Shown piece after piece: positions 35,634 to 43,101 of a stretch of 64,000 nt of DNA (positions within the stretch are counted from its first letter, which is position 1; each line of letters starts with the position of its first letter). This DNA comes from an uncultured Eubacterium sp. (GTDB lineage: Bacteria > Bacillota_A > Clostridia > Lachnospirales > Lachnospiraceae), in assembly GCA_948468465.1 (NCBI GenBank), contig CAOKJJ010000002.1, forward strand, positions 11,902 through 75,901, given 5' to 3'. Both the position numbers and the translations under genes were made by a program. A model generated the notes under the pieces. It searched no databases. It saw only the letters and a list, made by a program, of their open reading frames with translations, and was not told the DNA's origin.

Positions 35634-37349
35634 TTATATCCTTTGTTTCGGTACCCCATAATCCATACTCATTCGGGATTGAAGAAACTCATCCAGATTA
35701 ATTTTGAAACGGATGTTTATATTGTCTTTTCTAATATCAATGCGTTCAATCAGCTTGTTTACCAGAACCCTCTTCCTGGAAACATCAGCGTTTTGGAAGA
35801 TTTCTTTCCATGTGGGAAGTTTCCTGTGGATTTCCTCCCATTCCTTTGCAGATACAGAGGATTGTTCTATTTCTGCCTTTATCTGGTTTACTTTATCGTT
35901 TTGCGCCTGTTCCCGCATTTCATGTTCTTCGATTACTGACATCAATCTTTCCAGGCTCATAGCATAGCTGCCAGTCATAGCTTCTGGTATTTTACGGTTC
36001 ATGAAATCAAGTTCATTCCTGATTTTCTCAAGTTCCTTTTTCTTTTTTGCTAATTCCGATTCTTTTTTTCTTTTTTCTTCACTCTGTTTTTGATTGATTA
36101 ACTGAAAAATATCTTCTTTTTCCTGTAGTTTTTCAATGTAGTCAGACAAAACTTCAAATACAACTCTGTCAACTTCATCAGCTCTGAATTGCTTTGTCTT
36201 ATCATGAGGAACACCCTGCCATGCCTGATTACATTTATAAATAGGAATTTTGCTTGTACGTCTTTCTCCTGTATTTTTAATCGTCCAATAATTGTATTTA
36301 CTTCCATTTACCATTTTACCACCGCAATAGCCGCAATGCAAGATATCAATCAAAGGAAGCGTACCATCATTTCTGCTGATTACGGTTACATTCTGATTTT
36401 CGAGTTTCTTTGTATACTTGCTGGCACGCAATGCCCGTTTATCCTGTACCCGGTTCCATGTATCATCATCAATAATCCTGATTTCTTCATTCGGTTCATT
36501 CGCTATAATCCAGTCTTTGCTGTCCAGAGTCCGGTATTTTCCATTGATTTTTTCTCTGCGTTTGTATGCAGTACGTCCAGAATAAATCGGATTTGTCAAG
36601 ATACTTGTAATAGTTTCCCCTCTCCAGTTCTTTTTATCAGGAGCAAGTTGCCGGTATTCTTCATTCTCATTTAAGATTTTGGCAATTTTTACAGAACCAA
36701 ACTCCATATCAAGTGATAAACGGTAAATATATTTTACTATTTCGGTTTCATCTGGACATATCACCAATTTTTTTAATAACCGTCCATGTTTGCTCAATTC
36801 ACTGGAATTTTCCAGTATATACCCGTAAGGAGCTTTTCCACCCATAAATTTCCCTCCGGCTACCAGTTTCTGGGCTGTATCTTTTACTCTCATTCCTGTG
36901 TCTGCACTGCTTTTTTGAGCGTTTCCATATCTAAAAGCTAACATGATCTGCCCCGCTACATCATCTGCCTCCGGAGAGATGCAACCTTCTTTTGCCGAAT
37001 ATACATCAACTCCTAAGTCTTTCAGGTTCATGACATAAACACACATTTCCCATAGCCTGCGCCCGATACGGTCATCCTTATAGACAACTAATATATCATA
37101 CTCTTTATTTACAGCGTCTTGATAGGCTTCTTGTAAAGCAACTCTATCCTGAACAGAATTTTTATAACCGCTAACCCCTCCCTCAAAGTATTCCTTACCA
37201 TCAAATTTCCAATCTTTATGTTGATAGATGAAATCTAAAATAATCTGCCTTTGTACCTTTAAATCTCCATCAGCTTCAAGTTGTTGATGAGAACTTACCC
37301 TTAATAATATTCTTACCCGTTTCATTGCTTCTGTTTCTTTTTTTACCAT
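35634..37349 (-). CDS. Large serine recombinase (integrase/excisionase of the element)
   Basis: The 571-residue protein has a resolvase catalytic domain with S19 in RILLRVSSHQQ. The recombinase domain follows (GKAPYGYILE, then WRGETITSILTNPIYSGRTAYKRR). Next comes a zinc-ribbon type segment (HCGYCGGKM with a later cysteine), and a coiled-coil carboxy region at about residues 420-500. It is the family that integrates phage and integrative elements at short attB/attP cores. ATG 37349 has GGAG 7 bases upstream. Its last codons extend into the left attachment core. Confidence 0.93.
   Translation of the reverse strand: MVKKETEAMKRVRILLRVSSHQQLEADGDLKVQRQIILDFIYQHKDWKFDGKEYFEGGVSGYKNSVQDRVALQEAYQDAVNKEYDILVVYKDDRIGRRLWEMCVYVMNLKDLGVDVYSAKEGCISPEADDVAGQIMLAFRYGNAQKSSADTGMRVKDTAQKLVAGGKFMGGKAPYGYILENSSELSKHGRLLKKLVICPDETEIVKYIYRLSLDMEFGSVKIAKILNENEEYRQLAPDKKNWRGETITSILTNPIYSGRTAYKRREKINGKYRTLDSKDWIIANEPNEEIRIIDDDTWNRVQDKRALRASKYTKKLENQNVTVISRNDGTLPLIDILHCGYCGGKMVNGSKYNYWTIKNTGERRTSKIPIYKCNQAWQGVPHDKTKQFRADEVDRVVFEVLSDYIEKLQEKEDIFQLINQKQSEEKRKKESELAKKKKELEKIRNELDFMNRKIPEAMTGSYAMSLERLMSVIEEHEMREQAQNDKVNQIKAEIEQSSVSAKEWEEIHRKLPTWKEIFQNADVSRKRVLVNKLIERIDIRKDNINIRFKINLDEFLQSRMSMDYGVPKQRI
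35649..35655. other. Attachment core, left
   Basis: CGGTACC (GGTACCG on the minus strand) is shared with the right junction. On the minus strand it lies in the codons of YR before NKGYNF of the sleC-like gene and also inside the last codons of the recombinase. Large serine recombinases cross over at a central dinucleotide of such short cores. Confidence 0.7.
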
Positions 37350-37425
37350 AAAATTTCTCCTTTCCTTATTGTTGCGCTGTCTTATGATATACTCATGAGC
37401 GATAAACTTTGCCATACTTCAATAA

Positions 37426-37668
37426 TCATGCTTTTTCGATATACTCGTTTAACATTCCTGCTAAAATACTTTTTACTTCTGCTATAATGGAATCATCCTG
37501 AAAACTGCACGGAAATTCTAAAGTGATTTTCATACCGTTATCCTCCGTCTCTATGTATTCAAATGCCTGACTATCCACTGATTTCCCCAAGTTTCTGCCT
37601 TTTACTCTCATTTTATGAATGGAAAGATTGTCTGATACGTATACGGAATCCGTTTGTTTTACACGCAT
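37426..37668 (-). CDS. Small protein beside the recombinase, candidate directionality factor
   Basis: The 80-residue protein starts MRVKQTDSVYVSDN and has a mixed-charge composition with a carboxy helix (DSIIAEVKSILAGMLNEYIEKA). ATG 37668 has GGAGG 8 bases upstream. It ends 76 bases before the recombinase start on the same strand. Small proteins next to serine integrases often control recombination direction; no family was recognised, so that role is a guess from position. Confidence 0.6.
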   Translation of the reverse strand: MRVKQTDSVYVSDNLSIHKMRVKGRNLGKSVDSQAFEYIETEDNGMKITLEFPCSFQDDSIIAEVKSILAGMLNEYIEKA

Positions 37669-37799
37669 ACATAACACCTCCCCATACCCGGCGCACATCT
37701 GAATAAAAGAGGTAAAAAGCACTGGGCTTTGATATTATAATTACTTTTTTTAGAGAAATAAAGATGTTGGATAGGTCTTGAAATTTTTGGTATAAGCAT
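37659..37799 (-). CDS. 46-codon leader ORF with a strong ribosome site
   Basis: AAGGAGG lies 8 bases before ATG 37799. The frame (MLIPKISRPIQHLYFSKKSN, then on to RCYVCV) runs 46 codons and overlaps the next gene by 10 bases, so translation may be coupled. GGTAT-aagc-ATACC, a small inverted repeat, spans its start. No family is recognised. The strong site and the overlap are the only support. Confidence 0.4.
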   Translation of the reverse strand: MLIPKISRPIQHLYFSKKSNYNIKAQCFLPLLFRCAPGMGRCYVCV

Positions 37800-37911
37800 A
37801 CCTGATACCTCCTTGTTTTTTGTGGATAGTCTTTACAACTAGTTAGCCACAACAAACAATTTGGATTTCAGAGACTTTTTAGCAACTTTTAAGTCCAAGG
37901 AAAAGACAAAT

Positions 37912-37982
37912 TGCACAAAAAAATCACTTAAAAAACCTATTTCTAAGTTCTAAAGTGATTTTTCTATCCGATTTTTTGTGCA
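37912..37982. terminator. Nested inverted repeats, probable terminator of the cargo operon
   Basis: An outer stem, TGCACAAAAAA with TTTTTTGTGCA, encloses an inner 11-bp stem, AAAAATCACTT with AAGTGATTTTT. It lies in the 250-base gap after the DUF4160 gene, where cargo transcription would end on the minus strand. The double nesting is unusual and might also be a replication or transfer site. Confidence 0.6.
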
Positions 37983-38052
37983 TTTTTCACGAAATTTATC
38001 TTTTTTATACTGTTCCCAAAAGTGCTTCATTTTCCTAGAAAAAAAATTGATT

Positions 38053-38331
38053 TCAACAATAGAATTTGATTTCGTCTGTTACGAAAAATTTCTTCCATGC
38101 GGAACAAATAAGAAAAAACTGCGCTGATATAAATACCATTAACTGATTTAATTCTTTCTTTGGAATCTGACTTCCGTTACCTGCCACAATACAGCCGCCT
38201 TTTTTTGTCAGCCATATCTTTGTACTATTTGGAGATGGTTTCCCTTTCGATATATGTACATGGATTGGTTCATCATTCTCATTAGCCCAAAAGTAAATCT
38301 TATAACCGCTTACTGTGAATAAATTAGGCAA
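38053..38331 (-). CDS. DUF4160 protein (TTG start)
   Basis: The family core LPNLFTVSGYKIYFWANENDEPIHVHISKGKPSP is the DUF4160 signature. These small proteins are frequently found in toxin-antitoxin-like pairs. I place the start at TTG 38331, 8 bases after AAGGAGG and overlapping the upstream stop by 8 bases, because family members begin with PNLF. A longer frame to 38508 overlaps the upstream gene and is not supported. The last 40 residues are less conserved in composition. Confidence 0.7.
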   Translation of the reverse strand: MPNLFTVSGYKIYFWANENDEPIHVHISKGKPSPNSTKIWLTKKGGCIVAGNGSQIPKKELNQLMVFISAQFFLICSAWKKFFVTDEIKFYC

Positions 38332-38593
38332 TCTGGATTCCTCCTTCTGCCGCATACTGATACAGCAAATGCGCATTGCTTTGGAGTAATTGCTCAAACA
38401 GGGCAATTTCTTCATCTGAATACCCTTTTCTTTGAATCCATTTATATTCCGGGAGTTCACATCTTGCGTAGTCGAAGCCGTCCTCTGTCGGTCGTTCAAA
38501 ATGAACAATTACTTTCTGTACATTATTTTCTTCTATAATCTGTGAGTGTACAATCTCGGTTTCATCAAATAACGTCATGTACGGATACATCAT
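38324..38593 (-). CDS. Small protein paired with DUF4160
   Basis: The protein of about 89 residues begins MMYPYMTLFDETEIVHSQ and contains EVHFERP-like acidic stretches and a leucine-rich carboxy half (LFEQLLQSNAHLLYQYAAEGG). AAAGGAG lies 10 bases before ATG 38593. Its stop overlaps the DUF4160 start, which argues for a coupled pair. No function is known to me. It may be the partner (for example antitoxin) in a two-gene module. Confidence 0.65.
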   Translation of the reverse strand: MMYPYMTLFDETEIVHSQIIEENNVQKVIVHFERPTEDGFDYARCELPEYKWIQRKGYSDEEIALFEQLLQSNAHLLYQYAAEGGIQIA

Positions 38594-38706
38594 AGCTTTT
38601 ACACTCCTTTCTTTGTTTTTATTATATCCCCATCTATTGCAAAATACAATCAGTATTTTCGACTGCATCATTAACAATCCACTGTTTACCCTCATAGGCA
38701 TCTTTC

Positions 38707-39354
38707 CTAAACAGAATATACGATTTCCATGAAACTATCTTTATTTTTTAATGCTTCTTCCAATAATCCCTGTTTGGATAGGGAAACATAGACAGCCGCC
38801 GCTTCTGCCTGACAGTTAATGGATTTCTGCGGATTAAATTCTATATCCGTGAAAGCGTTATATTCCATTAAGGGTATTGTTAATTCCTCATGCAAATGTA
38901 AAGTATTGATATAAAGCCAGTTATAAAAACAGGTTTTAGGCTCTGTTGCAAATCGTTTTCCATCAAATTCAAAAGCAATGATTCTTCCGCTGTTTTTCAG
39001 GCGTTCATCTCTTTTCGCAAGTTTTGAAGATACATCTAACAAATCTGTATACGGCCCGCCTTTTTCAAATATCTTTCCGGCTTGAAATGCGGATTCAACA
39101 GAAAATTCTTTTCCATTTTCTGATTTCATCATGAGATGGAACGCACTCAATTTTACACCAAGTTCATCTTCGGATTTACTGGATATTTCTAAAACTTTTT
39201 TCCCGGGATTTTCTTTCAAGTATGACTGATGCAGGCTGTTAATACATCTTCTTTTTTGCTTTTCAGAAAATCCGTTGAAAAATTCAAACTCAATATTTTC
39301 CCTGATACAATACTGGTTATCTAAAAATACAACAAAAACAGGTCTGACTGCCAT
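38707..39354 (-). CDS. NADAR-like protein, DarT1-associated antitoxin type (DUF6977-like)
   Basis: The 215-residue protein has LGVKLSAFHLMM, SVESAFQAGKIFEKGGPYTDLL, RDERLKNSGRIIAFEFDGKRF and PKTCFYNWLYINTL, then YNAFTDIEFNPQKSINCQAEAAAVY. I recognise this as the NADAR-related protein found with DarT1 ADP-ribosyltransferase toxins, where it removes ADP-ribose from nucleic acid. No DarT toxin lies next to it here. The gene is coupled as TAATG to the hydrolase gene upstream. Confidence 0.7.
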   Translation of the reverse strand: MAVRPVFVVFLDNQYCIRENIEFEFFNGFSEKQKRRCINSLHQSYLKENPGKKVLEISSKSEDELGVKLSAFHLMMKSENGKEFSVESAFQAGKIFEKGGPYTDLLDVSSKLAKRDERLKNSGRIIAFEFDGKRFATEPKTCFYNWLYINTLHLHEELTIPLMEYNAFTDIEFNPQKSINCQAEAAAVYVSLSKQGLLEEALKNKDSFMEIVYSV

Positions 39355-39884
39355 TAGTTTTCTCTCCTTATTAATTCTTCAAACAGTTTTTTGTACGTAG
39401 TCCCAGAAAGTCTGTGGTTTCCCTCTATTTCGTGTATTTCGGCATTTCTAAGATAATTTTTTGTGAACCTGGAATCTAATACATCATCATCTTTTCCAAG
39501 AATTACAAAAGTACTGCAAGATGTTTCATGAAGCCTTTTATGATAGGCAAGTTCTGTTAATTCCTTTAAATCACGCAGAAATTCTTCTGGATATACCGGT
39601 ATCAATTCCCGAATGTATCTTGTCGGCGGAATACAGGGATTGGTAAGCAGACATGAAATATTCAGTTCAGCTCCCATTATGTAAGCAAAAAATCCTCCAA
39701 AAGAATTTCCTGCGATAAAATTGATATTTTTTATGGTGTATAATCCATCTATAACATTGTATGGAGAACGCTTCTCATAAGCTATCTGCGGTGAACAAAT
39801 CTCTGAAACAGGATATAACTCTGTTAAGATTCTGTAATTCGTATTTTCGGCAGTTCCATACAAACCATGTAAATTTAAAATCAT
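39354..39884 (-). CDS. Alpha/beta hydrolase (YqiA/UPF0227-like esterase)
   Basis: The 176-residue protein begins ILNLHGLYGTAEN and has the nucleophile elbow GNSFGGFFAYIMG, with a later histidine in IEGNHRLSG. DDDVLDSR is consistent with the acid. This is the compact YqiA-type esterase layout. It sits between the NADAR-like and PD-(D/E)XK-like genes in the cargo operon. The substrate is unknown; a deacylase or phosphodiesterase role is not indicated. Confidence 0.75.
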   Translation of the reverse strand: MILNLHGLYGTAENTNYRILTELYPVSEICSPQIAYEKRSPYNVIDGLYTIKNINFIAGNSFGGFFAYIMGAELNISCLLTNPCIPPTRYIRELIPVYPEEFLRDLKELTELAYHKRLHETSCSTFVILGKDDDVLDSRFTKNYLRNAEIHEIEGNHRLSGTTYKKLFEELIRREN

Positions 39885-39953
39885 CTATGCAAAAATCTCC
39901 TTGTATAATCTTTTGGTAGATATAGTACTTTCCGTCAGTTTTCTATCTTGCTG

Positions 39954-41123
39954 TTACACACTATACCCCTCATCATTGAGTAAAATCTTTGTTTGCATTA
40001 CAGTCGGTATTTCTTTCAAAAAATAATCAGTAATAGATACCAGACTATGCCTTAGATAATCCGCTTCATTTTGCCAGTTCTTCAATGGTTCTTTCAATGA
40101 AACAGATAAAATCGTGCTTATATGGTGTCCAAAGATATCTATATCAGTTTCGGGAACATCATTCTCTGACTTCTGCAAAACAATCCTTTTTAACTCTGGA
40201 TGCCGCAAAAGAAATTTTTCTGACAGTTGTTTCAGTAATTTATCAGCTTTTCCGTAATGTATCATAGCTTTCTGTTCAGACGATTCAAACAGCCGAAGCG
40301 ACATATAAGGATTATTATCATATGTTTCCAAACGCCAGCATAAATAGTAATTTATTTTACTGTCAGAGTTAATTCCCTCAATGAAAGGAAATTCTGTCCA
40401 CGGGGATTTTCCATCTGAATCATCCCCCTGTTGGATTTTAAAAGTATCAGAGTTCTGTTTCCACATAGATTCCGGATAGTATGAACGAAAGATATCACGC
40501 ATAAAATTATATTGAGCAATGCGGCTATGGGAAAGATTATCATTTAAGTAGTTTTCATAATTCATTGCTTTTTTATATTGCCAGTCTCTTTCTTTTGAAG
40601 CATCCGAAGCAATTCTTTCCCGGAGACTGTCAATATAGATATCTAAACTTCTGTTGACATTTTCATATTTTTCTATAACAGACAAAAAAGATTCTTTGTT
40701 AATTTTACAGTCTGCCATGACATCATGATAAAAGTCACTGCAATAATAAGTATGGAAAAGAACCGTTCGGATTTTTACAGATTCATCAATCCCCAGAACT
40801 TTTTTACTACGCAACAGGCATTTGCGGTAATCTGTAACTTCACCCTCATACTGCATACTGCCTATCCTATGGTCGATTACTAAAACACGGTTCAGCCCCC
40901 GTAGATTTACAAGGATATCAATACCATCATCTTTCCATTGACAGACATCTATTTTCTGGCTATCTGGCAATTCATCTTCACCCATAAAGGCTAAGAGATC
41001 TTTTGCCATATAAAATAATGGATTCTTTGGCTCTGACTTATCATTATACCAAAGTAAACACCAACAGAGAAAAGTATACTCTGTAGAACAATCTCCTGCA
41101 AATGTGAAAAAATTCTGTTCCAT
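39954..41123 (-). CDS. PD-(D/E)XK nuclease-like protein with an altered motif
   Basis: The 389-residue protein has the layout of PDDEXK-superfamily proteins: an aspartate strand (DDGIDILVNL) followed by RVLVIDHRIGSMQYEGEVTDYRKCLL, where the usual E-x-K is D-H-R. A long middle helical region and a carboxy half rich in aromatic residues follow. ATG 41123 has AAGGGG 8 bases upstream. If the catalytic lysine is really replaced by arginine the nuclease may be inactive or act as a binding protein. It is part of the cargo operon. Confidence 0.55.
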   Translation of the reverse strand: MEQNFFTFAGDCSTEYTFLCWCLLWYNDKSEPKNPLFYMAKDLLAFMGEDELPDSQKIDVCQWKDDGIDILVNLRGLNRVLVIDHRIGSMQYEGEVTDYRKCLLRSKKVLGIDESVKIRTVLFHTYYCSDFYHDVMADCKINKESFLSVIEKYENVNRSLDIYIDSLRERIASDASKERDWQYKKAMNYENYLNDNLSHSRIAQYNFMRDIFRSYYPESMWKQNSDTFKIQQGDDSDGKSPWTEFPFIEGINSDSKINYYLCWRLETYDNNPYMSLRLFESSEQKAMIHYGKADKLLKQLSEKFLLRHPELKRIVLQKSENDVPETDIDIFGHHISTILSVSLKEPLKNWQNEADYLRHSLVSITDYFLKEIPTVMQTKILLNDEGYSV

Positions 41124-41140
41124 GATAAAATCCCCTTTTT

Positions 41141-41605
41141 TCAATCAACAGTTTTCTTGTTTAATTTCTCCAATGCGTCAAATACCTTATGGTATACTAC
41201 CTGATTTGGATAGTATCTGTAATCGGCAAAGATAGAGATTCCTGTTTTTTGGAAATGTTCTAATATTGCCGCCGCACACGCAGAACTTCGGCTTTCCCCA
41301 TATTCACACTGGCATATAATATCTAATCCATCTGCTTTTGCAGTATAGATAAATTCTGCCAGATCATCCGCTTCGGTAAAATAAGTATCATAAGTCAGGT
41401 TATATTTCGGCAGGACAGACAAATCAATGTCATGTACCGCAACCTGAAAAACACGGCTTGCCTTACCAGAATAATCTACAGGGATATAAGAATCATCCCG
41501 AAATGGAGTGGGCGGGTCATAAAAGCTGATAACCGCTGTATTTTTCGGAAAATCCGTCTGTAAAAGTTTTTCTACTGCTTTTCTGGAATAGATATTTACA
41601 TTCAT
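41141..41605 (-). CDS. Dual-specificity phosphatase-like protein (CX5R)
   Basis: The 155-residue protein contains the cysteine phosphatase P-loop C100-E-Y-G-E-S-R106 in CQCEYGESRSSACAAA, preceded by a hydrophobic strand (LDIICQC). This is the active-site signature of protein tyrosine and dual-specificity phosphatases. ATG 41605 follows a purine-rich stretch. It overlaps neither neighbour but is packed between the invertase and the nuclease-like gene. It could remove phosphate from a protein, RNA or nucleotide. Confidence 0.75.
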   Translation of the reverse strand: MNVNIYSRKAVEKLLQTDFPKNTAVISFYDPPTPFRDDSYIPVDYSGKASRVFQVAVHDIDLSVLPKYNLTYDTYFTEADDLAEFIYTAKADGLDIICQCEYGESRSSACAAAILEHFQKTGISIFADYRYYPNQVVYHKVFDALEKLNKKTVD

Positions 41606-41612
41606 GTATTTC

Positions 41613-42200
41613 TCACCTCTCAACAATATTCAGATATTTGTATATAGTTGGATATGATAAGGAACAAAGCCGGGAAAGCTCCTTTTTATTAATTTCCCCT
41701 TTCTTGTACTTTGGATAATGCTTGTAAAATATATGTGGGATGTTATTTTCGGTAGTGGCAGGTCTTCCAACTATCTTTCCTTTTGCTTTTGCGTGTTCCA
41801 TTCCGCTTTTTACCCTCTGGCTTATCATGTTCCTTTCAAGTTCAGCAAAAACCCCCATCAATTTTAACATTCCCTCTGTCATGGGGTCAAGTTCCTTACT
41901 GCAATCTACAATGAATGTGCCAAGAACCAGTTTGATTTGTTTTTCTTTTGCAAGTTCTATAATGTCGCAGAGTTGTTTGGTGCTCCGGGTGATTCTGCTG
42001 ACTTCTGTTGCGTAAATGGTATCACCCTCTTTTACAACATTCAGAAGCTTTGCTAATTCCGCACGGTTTATTTTTGTGCCGCTCTCATATTCCATATAGA
42101 TTGTTTCATCCGTTGCACCCTGTTGTTTTAGTTCTCGGACTTGTCGGGTAATGTCCTGTAAATCTTCATTCGTGGAACATCTTGCATATCCATAAACCAT
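41613..42200 (-). CDS. Small serine recombinase (resolvase/invertase type)
   Basis: The 195-residue protein has the catalytic serine S9 in YGYARCSTNEDLQ, the resolvase motifs ELKQQGATDETIY and SRITRSTKQL, and GRPATTEN before a carboxy helix-turn-helix region. This is the Hin/Pin/Tn3-resolvase branch. ATG 42200 has AAGGAGG 5 bases upstream. Enzymes of this type invert or resolve DNA segments, so the invertible-looking 27-bp repeats at 34958/35260 are a possible target. That link is speculative. Confidence 0.88.
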   Translation of the reverse strand: MVYGYARCSTNEDLQDITRQVRELKQQGATDETIYMEYESGTKINRAELAKLLNVVKEGDTIYATEVSRITRSTKQLCDIIELAKEKQIKLVLGTFIVDCSKELDPMTEGMLKLMGVFAELERNMISQRVKSGMEHAKAKGKIVGRPATTENNIPHIFYKHYPKYKKGEINKKELSRLCSLSYPTIYKYLNIVER

Positions 42201-42222
42201 AGAAGCCTCCTTTTTCAGTGCA

Positions 42223-42951
42223 TCAAAATATCATGTGTCTTGCCCTTGCCATGCAGGCATGAAAAGCCCAATCCAGACAATCCAGATAGATTCCGTTTGG
42301 TTCTACATAGTTTTCTTTCAGTTCCTTACGGATAGTCGTCTGAAATTCCATATATTCCTGATAACTCCAATATTCGGCACGCTTTGTTTTTTCATGAGAA
42401 TACCAATCCATCTGGTAACTGTCAGGGGTATCAGGTATGCACGGAGCACACTTTAAACCCAGTTCATATTGATGCCTTTTTCTTTTAAGCGTGGCAACCT
42501 GCAATAGAGAATCATTCACTGGAATATGAAAATATTTTCTTGTATCTTTTACAGACCAGTATCTTGTGTTCATATTGGATTCAATAATTGTTAGATGCAA
42601 CAAGGCGAAGTTCAGCCATTTTTGAGCAATTCCATATGTCTGTCCACTTGTTTCATTAAATATCTGCATAATTAATTCACATAGTTCATGGTGTGTTTTA
42701 TCAAATGTTTCTTGACCGTTATCAGCTTCGTTTGCCGATTGTAAGAGATTTGGAATTCTATCAGAAAGAAGATGCTCTGTTATTAAGATTAGGTTACCCT
42801 GTCTGCTGTCATTCATTTGAACCGGGAACAGTCCTCGCCGACCGGAATCCAGAAAAGCTCCGTGTATCGCTTTTAATATGATTTGTGAATGGTCATCTTC
42901 TCCATTAATGTTATAGTGCTTGTATAACAAATATTCTGTTTCCCTATTCAT
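42223..42951 (-). CDS. Hypothetical cargo protein
   Basis: The 242-residue protein starts MNRETEYLLYKHY and is rich in aromatic and charged residues, with no membrane segment. A carboxy stretch CLDWAFHACMARARHMIF is helical. AAAGGAG lies 6 bases before the start. I do not recognise a family. It is the gene immediately upstream of the small serine recombinase in the same direction. Confidence 0.65.
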   Translation of the reverse strand: MNRETEYLLYKHYNINGEDDHSQIILKAIHGAFLDSGRRGLFPVQMNDSRQGNLILITEHLLSDRIPNLLQSANEADNGQETFDKTHHELCELIMQIFNETSGQTYGIAQKWLNFALLHLTIIESNMNTRYWSVKDTRKYFHIPVNDSLLQVATLKRKRHQYELGLKCAPCIPDTPDSYQMDWYSHEKTKRAEYWSYQEYMEFQTTIRKELKENYVEPNGIYLDCLDWAFHACMARARHMIF

Positions 42952-43101
42952 TGTGTTCTCCTTTTAATTTTTGATAACATCTGTCATAAATTATAAATGA
43001 AATGGTGTGTTATATTTCATTTATAGTTCTGATGCAGAATCCTATGTAATCTTAATGGTTTCTCCATACAGAAAACTATAAATGAAAAGAGATGTTTGTT
43101 T

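Larger units (their letters stand above)
35300..35659 (-). pseudogene. sleC: Detached middle fragment of a SleC-like spore cortex-lytic protein
   Basis: From about 35655 down to about 35415 the frame reads YRNKGYNFTITSSTAFDQK and on to LTQYCDGQRVSCPNWMTQWGSK, the continuation expected after the amino-terminal fragment at 49891-50592. The family protein (SleC) is a spore cortex-lytic enzyme that degrades cortex during germination. It then diverges at LGD and ends about 40 residues later near the terminator, so the usual carboxy-terminal peptidoglycan-binding part is missing. The apparent first codons overlap the recombinase gene and are not a real start. Family assignment is from memory of SleC, without a search. 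Confidence 0.7.

Noticed and set aside
38332..38508. The longer start of the DUF4160 frame
   Set aside because: The region overlaps the upstream partner gene; the TTG at 38331 has the ribosome site and the family start.
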